From: Haemophilus sp. C1
GTDB lineage: Bacteria; Pseudomonadota; Gammaproteobacteria; Enterobacterales; Pasteurellaceae
Assembly (NCBI RefSeq): GCF_001276515.1
Contig: NZ_LDVZ01000009.1
Span: 6,177-70,176, forward strand
Direction of reading: 5' to 3'
DNA length: 64,000 bases
The notes beneath the pieces are model-generated. The model was not told the DNA's origin. It searched no databases and saw only the letters and a list, made by a program, of their open reading frames with translations. Each line of letters opens with the position of its first letter. Positions within the stretch are counted from its first letter, which is position 1. This document shows positions 53,712 through 64,000 of the stretch, one piece after another. The translations under genes were made by a program, and so were the position numbers.

Positions 53712-54755
53712 ATGAATATTCTAATTATTGGCCCTTCTTGGGTTGGCGATATGATGATGTCGCATAGCTTGTACCAGCAACTGAAAATTCAATATCCAAA
53801 CTGCAATATTGATGTGATGGCACCGAATTGGTGTAAGCCTTTGCTTGCGCGTATGCCAGAGGTGCGTAAGGCGATTGAAATGCCATTAGGGCACGGGGCC
53901 TTTGAATTGGGAACTCGTTATCGTTTAGGAAAGTCTTTGCGTGAACAATATGATATGGCGATTGTTTTGCCTAATTCATTGAAATCTGCGTTTATTCCTT
54001 TCTTTGCAAAAATTGTTCATCGTCGTGGTTGGAAAGGCGAAAGCCGTTATATTTTATTGAATGATTTACGAGCCAATAAAAAAGATTATCCAATGATGGT
54101 GCAGCGTTATGTTGCATTGGCTTTTGAAAAAGATGCTGTACCAAAAGCTGATGATATTCCTGTCTTGAAACCCTATTTGACGGTTGAGCCAGCACAACAA
54201 GCTGAAACCTTAAAAAAATTTGAAAAACAAACCGCACTTTTAGGCGAACGTCCAATTATTGGTTTTTGTCCTGGTGCAGAATTTGGCCCAGCAAAACGTT
54301 GGCCGCATTATCATTATGCTAAATTGGCAGAAATGCTCATTGAAAAAGGCTATGCGATAGAATTATTTGGTTCACCAAAAGATGTGGAAGCAGGAGAGCA
54401 AATTCGCAATGCGTTGCCAGCAGAACAGCAACCATTCTGTTTGAATTTGGCCGGACAAACTAATTTGAATCAAGCCGTGGATTTAATCGCTAATTGCACA
54501 GCAGTGGTAAGCAATGACAGCGGCTTAATGCATATTGCCGCTGCGACAGATCGTCCATTGGTTGCACTTTATGGTCCAACGAGCCCAACTTATACACCAC
54601 CATTATCAGATAAAGCCGTGATTATTCGTTTAATTGAAGGCGATTTAATTAAGATGCGTAAAAGTACAGATAGCTCGGAAGGGTATCATCAAAGTTTGAT
54701 TGATATTAAACCTGAAAAAGTGGCAGAAAAACTGACCGCACTTTTAGATGTTTAA
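53712..54755 (+). CDS. rfaF: ADP-heptose--LPS heptosyltransferase II
   Basis: Adds the second heptose to the LOS inner core. It is a GT9 (GT-B fold) enzyme of 347 residues: MNILIIGPSWVGDMMMSHSLYQQL, then the donor-site motifs GFCPGAEFGPAKRWPHYHYAKLAEML and AVVSNDSGLMHIAAATDRPLVALYGPTSP. The ATG at 53712 (behind gacaggaa) fits the family start; an upstream ten-codon extension is open. An uptake signal lies just upstream. Confidence 0.96.
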   Translation: MNILIIGPSWVGDMMMSHSLYQQLKIQYPNCNIDVMAPNWCKPLLARMPEVRKAIEMPLGHGAFELGTRYRLGKSLREQYDMAIVLPNSLKSAFIPFFAKIVHRRGWKGESRYILLNDLRANKKDYPMMVQRYVALAFEKDAVPKADDIPVLKPYLTVEPAQQAETLKKFEKQTALLGERPIIGFCPGAEFGPAKRWPHYHYAKLAEMLIEKGYAIELFGSPKDVEAGEQIRNALPAEQQPFCLNLAGQTNLNQAVDLIANCTAVVSNDSGLMHIAAATDRPLVALYGPTSPTYTPPLSDKAVIIRLIEGDLIKMRKSTDSSEGYHQSLIDIKPEKVAEKLTALLDV

Positions 54756-54772
54756 GAAAGAGAGAATATAAA

Positions 54773-55357
54773 ATGGAAATAACCTATCAACCCGTATTAG
54801 ATAAAAATGAAGCTAAAGCAGCCCGTAAAATTAGTCGTGATATTTATAAACATAATAAATTTCGCAAGATGATGAGTATTGGCGATTTCTTATTATATTT
54901 ATTCTTCTTGCTGCCAAGTATTTTTCTTGCTTTTGAACTGATGGATTGGGGAGAGTATTTGTATGATTGCTATGAAAATATCTTAGCCAATTATGCAGGA
55001 CATATATTATTGCTCATCTCAGTATGTTGTTTTTTCTATGCAGTTTTGCTACGACCTTATTTAAATACCAAAGCTTTTCAAAGCCAAGTATATGGGGAAG
55101 TTAATAAGAAAAAAAGAACCATACGAATTCAAGAAGATGGTTTATATTATGAAATAGCTCTCTGCCAAACTTTATATAATTATCGGTACATTCATCATAT
55201 TGAAAATCATTATGGTTACTTAATGATTCGAGTTGATACGGGCTTGTTTTTCTTAATTCCTCATTCAGCTTTTCAAGATGATGCTCATCGAGAAGCATTT
55301 GAAGCCGCTTTACGAGAAAAAATAAAAGCTTACCAAGCAGAGCCTTTAAGTAAATAG
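54773..55357 (+). CDS. YcxB-like membrane protein
   Basis: A 194-residue protein with two membrane segments (about 38-60, FLLYLFFLLPSIFLAFELMDW; 82-103, HILLLISVCCFFYAVLLRPYL) and a C-terminal cytosolic domain of the YcxB-like type (RTIRIQEDGLYYEIALCQTLYNYRYIHHIENHYGYLMIRV...FFLIPHSAFQDDAHREAFEAALREKI). The function of the family is unknown. It is seventeen bases after rfaF and probably co-transcribed. Confidence 0.75.
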   Translation: MEITYQPVLDKNEAKAARKISRDIYKHNKFRKMMSIGDFLLYLFFLLPSIFLAFELMDWGEYLYDCYENILANYAGHILLLISVCCFFYAVLLRPYLNTKAFQSQVYGEVNKKKRTIRIQEDGLYYEIALCQTLYNYRYIHHIENHYGYLMIRVDTGLFFLIPHSAFQDDAHREAFEAALREKIKAYQAEPLSK

Positions 55358-55385
55358 AAAAGGCCTAACAGGATATGTTAATGAT

Positions 55386-56291
55386 ATGAACCCTCTACGC
55401 ATACATTTACAATTAATTGGAATGGTGATTTTATGGGGAGCCTCTTGGCCTTGGGGACGAGTGGTTGCCCAAGCTATGCCGACATTTATTGCCTCAAGCA
55501 TGCGCTTTTTTTTCGCCATTATTCCACTCATTATTTGGCTATATGCGGCGAATCGTTTCAAATATGCTAAACAACTGCGACCTAATCAATGGGTGGGGTT
55601 ATTGTTAACGGCTTTGCTTGGGATCTTTGGTTATTCGACTTTCTTTATTTGGGGTTTGAAATATGTTCCAGCAGGGCAAGGAACGATGGTCGTTGCCTCT
55701 AATCCCGTCTTTACGATGTTTTTTGCTATTTTATTATTTAAAGAAAAATGGAATCGCTGGGTTGTATTAGGGATGATTATTGCCATTAGCGGTTCTTTAT
55801 TAGCCATGACAAAAGGGAATCCAACTAACCTCTTACAAAATTTTGGATTCGGTCAAATATTATTGCTTTGTGCTTTAGTTTGCTGGGTTGCTTATACTTT
55901 ATTGGCTCGTAAAGTATTAATCGGAATTGATTCTCTCACCGCTACCACGATTTCTTCTACTTTTGGTTTTTTCATGCTGACGTTGGCAGCATTATGGACG
56001 GAAAGTGCAGAAGATTGGGCAACCGTATTTCAATTAAATGGATCGCAATGGTTTAGTTTACTTGGTCTTGCATTTGGTGCAACGGTATTGGCTTATGCAT
56101 GGTATTTTGATGGCGTGAAACACTTAGGGGCGGGCAATGCCTCGGCCTATATTATTCTTGTGCCGATTTTAGGCATTTTATTTTCAGCCGTTTGGTTGAA
56201 TGAACAAGTGGATTTCTCCTTAATTATTGGAGGCATTTTAGCCGTATCTGGGCTTGGAATTATGCATTGGGGAAGAAGGTTAATTAAATGA
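55386..56291 (+). CDS. EamA/DMT-family transporter
   Basis: Inner-membrane protein of 301 residues with ten predicted segments arranged as two EamA repeats (IGMVILWGASWPWGRVVAQAMP near the N-terminus; ILLCALVCWVAYTLLARKVL in the middle; YIILVPILGILFSAVWLNEQVD near the C-terminus). The family exports amino acids and other metabolites; the substrate is not predictable. Its stop overlaps the next start (ATGA). Confidence 0.85.
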   Translation: MNPLRIHLQLIGMVILWGASWPWGRVVAQAMPTFIASSMRFFFAIIPLIIWLYAANRFKYAKQLRPNQWVGLLLTALLGIFGYSTFFIWGLKYVPAGQGTMVVASNPVFTMFFAILLFKEKWNRWVVLGMIIAISGSLLAMTKGNPTNLLQNFGFGQILLLCALVCWVAYTLLARKVLIGIDSLTATTISSTFGFFMLTLAALWTESAEDWATVFQLNGSQWFSLLGLAFGATVLAYAWYFDGVKHLGAGNASAYIILVPILGILFSAVWLNEQVDFSLIIGGILAVSGLGIMHWGRRLIK

Positions 56292-57240
56292 AAGTATGTG
56301 TGATTAAGACTTCCTCTATGGGGGATGTTATCCACACTTTGCCCAGCTTGAATGATGCACAAAGGGCGATTCCTAGTTTAAGTATTGATTGGGTGGTAGA
56401 AGAAAACTTTGCAGAAATTCCACGTTGGCATTCCGCCGTAAATCGCGTGATTCCTATTGCTTTGCGCCGTTGGCGTAAATCGCCTTTTTCTATTCAAACA
56501 AGAAATGAGTGGAAATCTTACCGCACTTTGTTGCAGGCTGAAAACTATGATGCGGTAATTGATGCGCAAGGGCTCATTAAAAGTGCTTTATTTGCAACTC
56601 GTTTCGCTCAAGGTATGAAACATGGCTATGATCGTCAAAGTATCCGAGAGCCGTTAGCGTCTTTTTTCTACGATAAAAAATATGCCATTTCTTATCAACA
56701 GCATGCGGTGGAACGAATTCGTCAGCTTTTTGCTCAAAGTTTAGGTTATGAATTACCTCAAGTTCAGGGCGATTATGGTATTGCTCGCCATTTTCTTCAT
56801 CAAACTTCAGAAAAAAACTACGTGGTATTCATTCTACAACTCGGGTAGATAAGCATTGGGAAGAATCAGAATGGCAAAAATTGATTGAAAAAATTACCGC
56901 ACTTTCTGATTGCAAAATTCATTTGCCGTGGGGGAATGAACAAGAAAAAGCGAGAGCAGAGCGTTTGGCTCAAGCTCATTATAATGTGATCGTGTTGCCA
57001 AAATTAACTTTAACGGAGCTTGCAAAACAGCTTGCAAATGCAAAAGTCGTCGTGTCGGTGGATACAGGCTTGGCGCATTTAACTGCCGCTTTGGATAAGC
57101 CCAATATTACGCTTTATGGCGCAACAGATCCTAAATTGATTGGCTGTTATGGTAAAAATCAGCATTATTTATTTGCCAGTTCAATGAAAGAGATTTCAGC
57201 CGAAAAAGTGCTATCACAATTGCTTCCTTTTATTTCATAA
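56288..57240 (+). pseudogene. opsX: heptosyltransferase I gene with a frameshift
   Basis: WaaC/OpsX-type GT9 enzyme that adds the first heptose to Kdo-lipid A. The first frame (MKVCVIKTSSMGDVIHTLPSLNDAQRAIPSLSIDWVVEE...) runs to KNYVVF and stops at TAG 56846-56848. The next frame continues exactly as the family requires: STTRVDKHWEESEWQKLIEKI ... VVVSVDTGLAHLTAALDKPNITLYGATDP. The expected join is VFHSTTR, so one C is missing at about 56830 (GTATTCATTC for GTATTCCATTC). Either a real loss, which would give deep-rough LOS, or an error in the sequence. Confidence 0.85.
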
Positions 57241-57267
57241 AAAATGCTCGCACTTGGCGAGCATTTT
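57241..57267 (+). terminator. terminator between the heptosyltransferase and MFS genes
   Basis: AAAATGCTCGC / GCGAGCATTTT arms around ACTTG, then TTATCTTTT, between converging genes. Confidence 0.85.
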
Positions 57268-57283
57268 TATCTTTTATATTTTC

Positions 57284-58507
57284 TTAGTCTAAGGCTTTAC
57301 CTTTTAATTCAGGGATTAAGAAAATTGTCGCTAACATATCAATTACGTAGATAATCGCAAGTAGGGCGATGGCAGTTTGGAAAGAGTAGGCGAGTACGAC
57401 CGCACCCACGACCACAGGTCCAAATCCCCCTACGGCACGACCAATATTGAAAAGTACGTTTTGTGCGGTTGCTCGAGCTTCAGTTGGGTAGGCTTCCGCC
57501 ATTAATGCACCGTAACCGCCCATCATTCCGTTCACAAACATACCTAAAAATGCCCCAGCGAGGAGCATGATGTCAGGATCGGTAAGTTGTGAGTAAACCA
57601 CGATACTTATTACTGCGCCTAATTGGAAAAGTAAGAAGCTTGGTTTGCGTCCGATGCGGTCAGCTAGTTGTCCGAAAATCCAAATTCCAGCCATCATGCC
57701 GCAGACGGTAACGGCGGTCCAAAGTCCAGATTTAGTTAAACTGAATCCCAGTTGTTTTGATAAGAAATTAGGCAACCAAATCATAATGCCGTAATAACCG
57801 AAGTTTTGTACGGAGGTGAGTACCACGATACCAAGGCTAATTTTGCTCGTGGCTTTATCTTTAATAAGAAGCTGGAATGAACGTAATTTATCAGTAAAAC
57901 TGGATTGCGTTGAAAGTGCGGTTTGTTTTTGAGTGAAAATTTCAGGTTCGTGCAGATGAGAACGTAAGAACCAAGCGACAAATGCAGGGAAGATACCCAC
58001 CAAGAACATTCCACGCCAGCCAATATGCGGGAGCAATAATGGTGTCAGTAATGCAGCACCTAACACACCAGCTTGCCAACCCAAGGCAACATAAGATGCT
58101 TCTTTCGCTCGGTGACGTGCAGGCCATGCTTCCGCTGCTAGAGCCATCCCAATTCCAAATTCACCGCCTAAGCCAATGCCAGCAATTGTGCGATAAATCA
58201 GTAAATCCCAATAACCTTGTGCAATCGCACATAAACCAGTAAACACCGCAAAGAGAAGAATGGTCCAAGTCAGTACGCGTACACGACCGTATTTATCGCT
58301 TAATGCACCAAATAAAATACCGCCAAATACTGCACCAATAAGTGTCCATGTCACGAGAGATCCACCTTGTGCGGGTGTTAGATTTAAGTCTGCAGAAATT
58401 GCGCTAAGCATGAAACCTAAAATGAGAAGATCGAAACCGTCCATTGCATAGCCGACGGCAGAGCCAATTAAAGCTTTCCAGCCATAACTGTTTACTTTGT
58501 TTGTCAT
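57284..58507 (-). CDS. MFS transporter, aromatic/organic acid:H+ symporter-like
   Basis: A 407-residue protein with 12 membrane segments. Major-facilitator motifs GALSDKYGRVRVL (loop 2-3) and GQLADRIGRKPSFLL (loop 8-9) are present; DGFDLLILGFMLSAISADL in TM1 is typical of the AAHS and sialate/metabolite H+ symporter groups. The substrate is not known. It is convergent with the heptosyltransferase gene and has a plain upstream region before tRNA-Ser. Confidence 0.85.
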   Translation of the reverse strand: MTNKVNSYGWKALIGSAVGYAMDGFDLLILGFMLSAISADLNLTPAQGGSLVTWTLIGAVFGGILFGALSDKYGRVRVLTWTILLFAVFTGLCAIAQGYWDLLIYRTIAGIGLGGEFGIGMALAAEAWPARHRAKEASYVALGWQAGVLGAALLTPLLLPHIGWRGMFLVGIFPAFVAWFLRSHLHEPEIFTQKQTALSTQSSFTDKLRSFQLLIKDKATSKISLGIVVLTSVQNFGYYGIMIWLPNFLSKQLGFSLTKSGLWTAVTVCGMMAGIWIFGQLADRIGRKPSFLLFQLGAVISIVVYSQLTDPDIMLLAGAFLGMFVNGMMGGYGALMAEAYPTEARATAQNVLFNIGRAVGGFGPVVVGAVVLAYSFQTAIALLAIIYVIDMLATIFLIPELKGKALD

Positions 58508-58690
58508 GATGTGTCCTTTTGTTACTCGCAGGTAACATTTAAAGTGAAAAGAGAGGTGATTAAAAAATCGGTGGCTAGTTTACTGCATTGATGAAAAAAT
58601 TCAATGAGTGTAATAACAAAAATAATCAGAATTAAAAACTGAATTTGAATAAGAAAGAAAAGGGGAATTATTAGGGAATAAAATTAGGAT

Positions 58691-58779
58691 GGCGGTGAGA
58701 AAGGGATTTGAACCCTTGATGCAGTTTCCCACATACACGCTTTCCAGGCGTGCTCCTTCAACCACTCGGACATCTCACC
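58691..58779 (-). tRNA. tRNA-Ser (anticodon GGA)
   Basis: The reverse complement starts GGTGAGATGTCCGAGTGG and ends TCTCACC-G-CCA. The acceptor GGTGAGA/TCTCACC pairs perfectly, the anticodon stem-loop is CACGCCTGGAAAGCGTG with anticodon GGA, there is a long type II variable arm (TATGTGGGAAACTGCATC), and the T loop is GGTTCAAATCC. CCA is encoded. Reads UCC and UCU codons. Confidence 0.97.
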
Positions 58780-58903
58780 GTAAAAGGTGCGCAAACTATA
58801 AAGATTTGCTCCAGTTTAGTCAAGTTTTTTGCGCTAGAACATAAAAAACTTTTAAAAGTTTCGCTAGAATAACCTCACTTTATTTATCGTTTGTAGTTTT
58901 TTT

Positions 58904-60646
58904 ATGCATATTAAAGCGTTATTTTCTAAAAATGTTTTTTTAGCCGTAAAACCCTTTAGCGCGCTGAAAGATTCTTTCCGTTTAGGCTATTCGAAAAAAT
59001 CGCTGATTCGCGACATTATTTCAGGGTTGACCGTTGGTGTGATTGCGATTCCGCTTTCCATGGCTTTGGCTATTGCGAGTGGTGTACCGCCACAACATGG
59101 TCTTTATACGGCAATTATTGCGGGTATTGTTATCGCGCTGACAGGAGGTTCTCGTTTTAATATATCTGGGCCTACAGCCGCTTTTGTTGTGATTCTTTAC
59201 CCTGTTACTCAACAATTTGGGCTAAGTGGTCTTTTGATGGCAACGTTGCTTTCGGGCCTAATTTTGGTTTTGATGGCGTTATTTCGTCTAGGGCGTTTAA
59301 TTGAATATATTCCCTTGCCCGTCACCTTAGGTTTTACTTGTGGGATTGGCATTACTATTGGTACTTTGCAGATTAAGGATTTTTTGGGGCTTTCCATAGA
59401 AAAAATGCCGGCGCATTATCTTGAAAAAATCCAAACAATTTTTACCGCACTTCCTACGATAAATTGGGCTAATGCAGCGGTTGGTGTAGTAACACTATTA
59501 GTCCTGACTCAATGGCATAAATTGCGTTTGGCAGTGCCAGGGCATCTACCTGCCGTGATTATTGGTACAATTTTAGCTTTAGTATTACAGCATTTTGGTT
59601 TTGAGGTGGCGACGATTGGCTCTGCATTTCAATATACTTTGCCTGATGGTTCCATTGGTCATGGGATTCCTAATGTATTGCCAGATTTTTCTCTGCCGTG
59701 GAATATTCCTGATGCGCAAGGTGAATTAATTCATTGGGATTTTAATAGCTTACAAGCGTTGTTACCTGCTGCTTTTTCAATGGCGGTATTGGGCGCAATC
59801 GAATCACTTCTTTGTGCCGTGATTTTAGATAATATGACAGATACTAAACATCACTCTAATAACGAGTTATTAGCGCAAGGCTTGGGGAATATCATTTCTC
59901 CGTTTTTTGGAGGAATCACGGCAACAGCTGCGATTGCTCGTTCTGCGGCTAATGTGAAATCAGGGGCGGTATCGCCAATATCGAGTGTCGTGCACGCAAT
60001 ACTTGTTTTATTCGCTTTACTTTTGTTTTCGCAAGCCCTTTCTTATTTGCCTTTGTCATCTATGGCAGCTTTGTTGTTAGTGGTGGCGTGGAATATGGCA
60101 AGTGTGCACGAGATTATTCATCTTGCTCGCCGTTCAGGCAAAAATGAAATGGCAGTGTTGTTGACTTGTCTTATTTTGACCGTATTGTTTGATATGGTGA
60201 TTGCGATTAGTGTGGGGGTGTTGCTTGCGAGTCTCTTGTTTATTCGGACGATTGCTGAGATGACAAAAGCCATTGAACACAATGCGCCTGAAGATTTAGA
60301 TGATGTTTTGGTTTACCGAATTAGCGGTCCGCTTTTCTTTGCCGCTGCAGACAAATTATTTGCGGATTTGCATGATAGAACGGTTCATACCGATCATGAA
60401 ATCCGACATATTGTGCTGCAATGTGATGCAGTGACCGTGCTTGATGCCGGTGGAGTTCATGCGCTTACTCGATTTGTTCAACACATGTTGCCCCATCAAC
60501 AACTTTACTTGTGTAATATGCAATTCCAGCCGTTGAGAATGTTAGTTAAATCTAATTCTTCGCCAGATATTCAAAAAATTAATTTTGCGGCAGATTTAAA
60601 CGAAACTTTCCATAAAATTCGTGACTTTGAAAAAACTACCCAATAA
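58904..60646 (+). CDS. SulP-family anion transporter with STAS domain
   Basis: A 580-residue inner-membrane SLC26/SulP protein. Transport domain about 35-440 ([54 protein letters not shown]), followed by a cytosolic STAS domain (about 455-575; [40 protein letters not shown]). Members move sulfate, bicarbonate or dicarboxylates. The neighbours give no hint, although PEP carboxykinase in a capnophile makes bicarbonate worth considering. Confidence 0.88.
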   Translation: MHIKALFSKNVFLAVKPFSALKDSFRLGYSKKSLIRDIISGLTVGVIAIPLSMALAIASGVPPQHGLYTAIIAGIVIALTGGSRFNISGPTAAFVVILYPVTQQFGLSGLLMATLLSGLILVLMALFRLGRLIEYIPLPVTLGFTCGIGITIGTLQIKDFLGLSIEKMPAHYLEKIQTIFTALPTINWANAAVGVVTLLVLTQWHKLRLAVPGHLPAVIIGTILALVLQHFGFEVATIGSAFQYTLPDGSIGHGIPNVLPDFSLPWNIPDAQGELIHWDFNSLQALLPAAFSMAVLGAIESLLCAVILDNMTDTKHHSNNELLAQGLGNIISPFFGGITATAAIARSAANVKSGAVSPISSVVHAILVLFALLLFSQALSYLPLSSMAALLLVVAWNMASVHEIIHLARRSGKNEMAVLLTCLILTVLFDMVIAISVGVLLASLLFIRTIAEMTKAIEHNAPEDLDDVLVYRISGPLFFAAADKLFADLHDRTVHTDHEIRHIVLQCDAVTVLDAGGVHALTRFVQHMLPHQQLYLCNMQFQPLRMLVKSNSSPDIQKINFAADLNETFHKIRDFEKTTQ

Positions 60647-60716
60647 TGAAAACTAAAGCGTGCTAGAATAGTGCGCTTTTTTATTACATCGTTCGAAACC
60701 ATATCAAGGAATAATT

Positions 60717-61433
60717 ATGCGTCCAAATAATCGAGAAAATAATCAACCCCGCCAAATTAAAATTACCCGTAATTACACCAAGCACGCTGAAGGTTCCGTG
60801 CTTGTTGAATTTGGTGATACCAAAGTGCTTTGTACTGCAACAGTGGAAGATGCTGTTCCGCGTTTCTTAAAAGGACAAGGGCAAGGTTGGGTCACGGCTG
60901 AATATGGAATGTTGCCACGTTCAACACATAGTCGCATGCAACGCGAAGCGGCTAAAGGTAAACAAGGTGGACGCACAATGGAAATTCAACGCTTAATTGC
61001 CCGCTCTTTGCGCGCGATGGTAGATCTCAAAGCACTTGGTGAACGAGCGATTACTTTAGATTGTGATGTTATTCAAGCGGATGGTGGTACTCGTACAGCG
61101 TCTATCACCGGTGCTGCTGTCGCATTATGTGATGCGATCAACGGTTTAATTGAGAATGGCACGTTAAAAACTAACCCAATTAAAGGTTTGGTTTCAGCGA
61201 TTTCTGTGGGGATTGTTGAGGGTCAAGCTGTTTGTGATTTGGAATATGTGGAAGATTCTGCAGCGGAAACCGATATGAATGTTGTGATGATGGAAGATGG
61301 TCGCATGATTGAGGTGCAAGGCACCGCAGAAGGCGAGCCATTTAGCCATGAAGAATTATTAACATTATTAGATTTAGCGAAACAAGGCTGTAATCAAATT
61401 TTCATCGCTCAACGCGAAGCACTAGGCTTATAA
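60717..61433 (+). CDS. rph: ribonuclease PH
   Basis: Phosphate-dependent 3' exonuclease trimming tRNA precursors. It has 238 residues. Motifs: [16 protein letters not shown] (N-terminal), [20 protein letters not shown] (phosphate/RNA site), [21 protein letters not shown]. Full length and intact, unlike the frameshifted rph of E. coli K-12. Followed 23 bases later by pyrE, the usual pair. Confidence 0.97.
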   Translation: MRPNNRENNQPRQIKITRNYTKHAEGSVLVEFGDTKVLCTATVEDAVPRFLKGQGQGWVTAEYGMLPRSTHSRMQREAAKGKQGGRTMEIQRLIARSLRAMVDLKALGERAITLDCDVIQADGGTRTASITGAAVALCDAINGLIENGTLKTNPIKGLVSAISVGIVEGQAVCDLEYVEDSAAETDMNVVMMEDGRMIEVQGTAEGEPFSHEELLTLLDLAKQGCNQIFIAQREALGL

Positions 61434-61456
61434 ACACAGTTTATAGGGATTAAAAA

Positions 61457-62098
61457 ATGGAACAATATAAACGCGATTTTATCGAATTTGCTTTAAGCCG
61501 AAATGTATTGAAATTCGGAGAGTTTACTTTGAAATCAGGTCGTAAAAGTCCGTATTTCTTCAATGCGGGTTTGTTTAATACGGGGGCAGATTTAGCGCGT
61601 TTAGGCGAGTTCTATGCTGCTGCAATTCAGGCAAGTGCGGTAGATTTTGATGTGGTTTTTGGCCCAGCTTACAAAGGTATTCCAATTGGCACTTCAGTTT
61701 CGGTGGCGTTATTTAATCGTTATGGTATTGATAAACCCGTGTGTTTTAATCGCAAAGAAGTGAAGGATCACGGAGAGGGGGGCAATTTAATTGGTAGCCC
61801 ATTGCAAGGAAAAATTTTGCTTGTGGATGACGTGATTACGGCTGGCACTGCGATCCGTGAATCTATGGAATTAATCAGTGCAAATAAGGCAGAGCTTGCG
61901 GCAGTATTGATCGCTCTAAACCGTAAAGAACGAGGAAAAGGCGAGCTTTCAGCAATTCAAGAAGTAGAACGTGATTATCAATGCCAAGTATTATCCATCA
62001 TTGATTTAGATGATTTGATGCAATTTATCGAACAAGATCCGCGATACAGTAGCCATTTGCCAGAAATGCGTGCTTATCGTGCTGAATTTGGCGTATAA
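61457..62098 (+). CDS. pyrE: orotate phosphoribosyltransferase
   Basis: Pyrimidine synthesis: orotate + PRPP to OMP. It has 213 residues. The PRPP-binding motif [16 protein letters not shown] and the flexible-loop segment [16 protein letters not shown] are present. Co-transcribed with rph; no attenuator-like T-rich hairpin is evident in the 23-base gap. Confidence 0.97.
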   Translation: MEQYKRDFIEFALSRNVLKFGEFTLKSGRKSPYFFNAGLFNTGADLARLGEFYAAAIQASAVDFDVVFGPAYKGIPIGTSVSVALFNRYGIDKPVCFNRKEVKDHGEGGNLIGSPLQGKILLVDDVITAGTAIRESMELISANKAELAAVLIALNRKERGKGELSAIQEVERDYQCQVLSIIDLDDLMQFIEQDPRYSSHLPEMRAYRAEFGV

Positions 62099-62176
62099 AA
62101 CTTGAGAAATAAATTTTTGTCATCATTATAAATAACATTATAAAAATAACCGCACTTTGACTTAACAGGGGAAAGA

Positions 62177-63043
62177 ATGGGATTTATTGGAAAAATTATA
62201 GGCGTATTTTTAGGTTGGAAAGTTGGTGGATTTTTTGGTGCGATAGCTGGGCTCATTTTAGGTTCTATTGCAGATAAAAAATTATATGAACTCGGCTCGG
62301 TAAGTTCTAGTTTCTTTAAAAAGAAAACAACGCGTCAAGACTTGTTTATGCAAACCACCTTTGCGGTGCTAGGACATTTAAGTAAATCGAAAGGGCGTGT
62401 AACAGAAGAAGATATTCAATTAGCTAATCAATTAATGATTCAGCTTAAATTGGATGATGCGGGGCGTAAATTAGCGCAGGATGCGTTTCGTCGTGGTAAA
62501 GAATCTGATTTCCCGATTCGTCAAGTTATCCGTGAATTTCGCATTGGCTGTGGGCAACGTGCTGATTTATTGCGAATGTTCTTACAAGTGCAGGTTCAAG
62601 CGGCTTTTGCCGATTCAGAACTTCACGAAAATGAGAAAGAAGTGCTTTATGTGATCGCTGAAGAACTTGGTCTTTCTCGTATGCAATTTGAACAAATGAT
62701 TGCGATGGAAATGGCTGCCAGAGCTTTTACTCAAGGCGGTTTTTATCAGCAATATCAACAAGGCGCATATCAAGGTGGCTACCAATATCAACAACAAAAT
62801 AGTGGTGGTTACCAACATGCTTCTGGCCCAACTTTAAATGATGCCTATAAAGTATTGGGTGTAACAGAGTCTGATGAACAAAATACGGTTAAGCGTGCTT
62901 ATCGTCGTTTAATGAATGAACACCATCCAGATAAACTCGTGGCGAAAGGTTTACCGCCAGAAATGATGGAAATGGCAAAAGAAAAAACTCAACAGATTCA
63001 AGCCGCTTACGATTTAATTTGTAAAGCAAAAGGCTGGAAGTAG
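62177..63043 (+). CDS. djlA: co-chaperone DjlA (type III DnaJ-like, membrane anchored)
   Basis: A 288-residue DnaK co-chaperone with an N-terminal membrane anchor ([31 protein letters not shown]), a TerB-like central domain ([26 protein letters not shown]...), a glycine/glutamine/tyrosine-rich linker (about 190-215) and a C-terminal J-domain with HPD ([13 protein letters not shown]). In E. coli it influences capsule regulation through Rcs; whether that applies here is unknown. A single uptake signal (ACCGCACTT) lies upstream. Confidence 0.95.
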   Translation: MGFIGKIIGVFLGWKVGGFFGAIAGLILGSIADKKLYELGSVSSSFFKKKTTRQDLFMQTTFAVLGHLSKSKGRVTEEDIQLANQLMIQLKLDDAGRKLAQDAFRRGKESDFPIRQVIREFRIGCGQRADLLRMFLQVQVQAAFADSELHENEKEVLYVIAEELGLSRMQFEQMIAMEMAARAFTQGGFYQQYQQGAYQGGYQYQQQNSGGYQHASGPTLNDAYKVLGVTESDEQNTVKRAYRRLMNEHHPDKLVAKGLPPEMMEMAKEKTQQIQAAYDLICKAKGWK

Positions 63044-63975
63044 TGCGTGTAATTCTTGCGCCTATGCAAGGGGTTCTAGATCCCTTTGTTCGCCAACTTC
63101 TCACCGAAGTGAATGACTACGATTTATGTATCACAGAATTTGTTCGCGTAGTTGATCAACTTCTCCCTGAAAAAGTATTTTATCGTTTATGCCCTGAATT
63201 AAAAAATCAGGGCTTTACTTCCTCTAGCACGCCAGTGCGAGTGCAGTTGCTTGGGCAGCATCCAGAATGCCTTGCTGAAAATGCGATTCGTGCGATAGAA
63301 CTTGGTTCTCATGGCATTGATTTAAATTGTGGTTGCCCTTCTAAAACAGTGAATGGCAGCAATGGTGGTGCGGCATTATTGAAACAGCCTGAATTGATTT
63401 ATCATGCCACTCAAGCCTTACGCAGAGCTGTGCCAAGTGAATTCCCAGTTAGTGTAAAAGTGCGGTTAGGTTGGGATGATATTTCTCAAGCTTCTGAAAT
63501 CGCAGATGCGGTAGAGCAAGGCGGCGCAACCGAAATTACAGTTCATGGACGTACAAAAGCCGATGGTTATCGTGCAGATCGAATTAATTGGAAAAAAATT
63601 GGCGAAATCCGCGAACATTTATCCATTCCAGTTATTGCTAACGGAGAAATTTGGCATTGGCAAGATGGGCAAGATTGCTTATCTCAAACAGGTTGTCAGG
63701 ATTTAATGGTGGGACGAGGTGCGTTGAATATTCCGAATTTAAGCCATGTTCTGAAATCAAATGCAGAAAAAATGCCTTGGAATGAGATTCAAAAAATCTT
63801 GCAAAAATACGCTAATGTCGAAAATGAATATGACAGTGGTTTTTATCACGTGGCACGAATTAAACAATGGTTACGTTATTTGAATAAGGAATATGATGAA
63901 GCGAACCAAGTGTTTGATAAGATTAAGACTTGCCAAACTGCTGAAGATTTGAAATTACGTTTAAATGATAAATAA
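63043..63975 (+). CDS. dusC: tRNA-dihydrouridine synthase C
   Basis: FMN-dependent reductase that makes dihydrouridine in tRNA (position 16 for DusC). It has 310 residues starting at GTG, which shares a base with the djlA stop (TAGTG). Motifs: [35 protein letters not shown] with the catalytic cysteine, [12 protein letters not shown] and VIANGEIW. The DusC type is chosen over DusA/B from these motifs and the length. Confidence 0.92.
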   Translation: MRVILAPMQGVLDPFVRQLLTEVNDYDLCITEFVRVVDQLLPEKVFYRLCPELKNQGFTSSSTPVRVQLLGQHPECLAENAIRAIELGSHGIDLNCGCPSKTVNGSNGGAALLKQPELIYHATQALRRAVPSEFPVSVKVRLGWDDISQASEIADAVEQGGATEITVHGRTKADGYRADRINWKKIGEIREHLSIPVIANGEIWHWQDGQDCLSQTGCQDLMVGRGALNIPNLSHVLKSNAEKMPWNEIQKILQKYANVENEYDSGFYHVARIKQWLRYLNKEYDEANQVFDKIKTCQTAEDLKLRLNDK

Positions 63976-63976
63976 A

Positions 63977-64000
63977 AAAACCTGCTAATTAGCAGGTTTT
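63977..64000. terminator. terminator after dusC
   Basis: AAAACCTGCTAATTAGCAGGTTTT, a perfect palindrome at the window edge, following the dusC stop; the T-run probably continues beyond the window. Confidence 0.85.

Overview
The window is chromosomal DNA from Haemophilus influenzae or a very close relative. Three things show this: many copies of the 9-base Haemophilus uptake signal (AAGTGCGGT / ACCGCACTT), several as inverted pairs that form terminators; AT-rich codon use; and typical Pasteurellaceae proteins. No strain can be named. The IS1016 remnant and the small trimeric autotransporter recall invasive IS1016-positive nontypeable and biogroup aegyptius lineages, but that is only a suggestion.

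Layout. (1) 1-13831: the S10 (from rplD), spc and alpha ribosomal operons with secY and rpoA. A small unrecognised gene lies in an enlarged rpsQ-rplN gap, and an S4-type translational control leader lies before rpsM. (2) 13952-16695: a Crp/Fnr regulator, a radical-SAM/SPASM enzyme and a TauE/SafE permease, with an FNR-like palindrome between the last two. (3) 16727-29435: a run of minus-strand housekeeping genes (dxr, frr, pckA, hslO, argH, galU, csrA, alaS, uspA, pepP, a YgfB-like gene). (4) 29545-31504: groEL-groES with a sigma-32-type promoter. (5) 31609-34406: an accessory island. (6) 34562-42673: aspA, talB, a VirK/YbjX gene, engB, comM, deoC, a thioredoxin-like gene and rfaD. (7) 42724-53636: the xylose regulon (xylBA against xylFGH, then xylR) interrupted by an aminotransferase-nhaC pair. 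(8) 53712-57240: rfaF, two small membrane-protein genes and a frameshifted heptosyltransferase I gene. (9) 57284-63975: an MFS transporter, tRNA-Ser(GGA), a SulP transporter, rph, pyrE, djlA and dusC.

The most interesting part is the island between groES and aspA. It reads: an 18-bp IS1016-like end; a promoter; a small trimeric autotransporter adhesin whose signal-peptide region holds eight perfect copies of the heptamer ATACGAC, so that slippage should switch it on and off; a family 2 glycosyltransferase; a perfect inverted pair of the 12-base Neisseria DNA uptake sequence; the first 28 codons of a Neisseria-type electron-transfer flavoprotein:ubiquinone oxidoreductase; a truncated IS1016 transposase; and decayed fragments that look like the middle of ureA joined to the end of ureH/ureD. 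The simplest reading is that a block of neisserial DNA, mobilised or captured with IS1016, replaced the urease operon and brought a phase-variable adhesin and a glycosyltransferase.

Second in interest are a nearly copied xyl control region upstream of the aminotransferase-nhaC pair, the frameshift in the LOS heptosyltransferase gene, and the double dyad in front of the unknown gene inside the ribosomal cluster.
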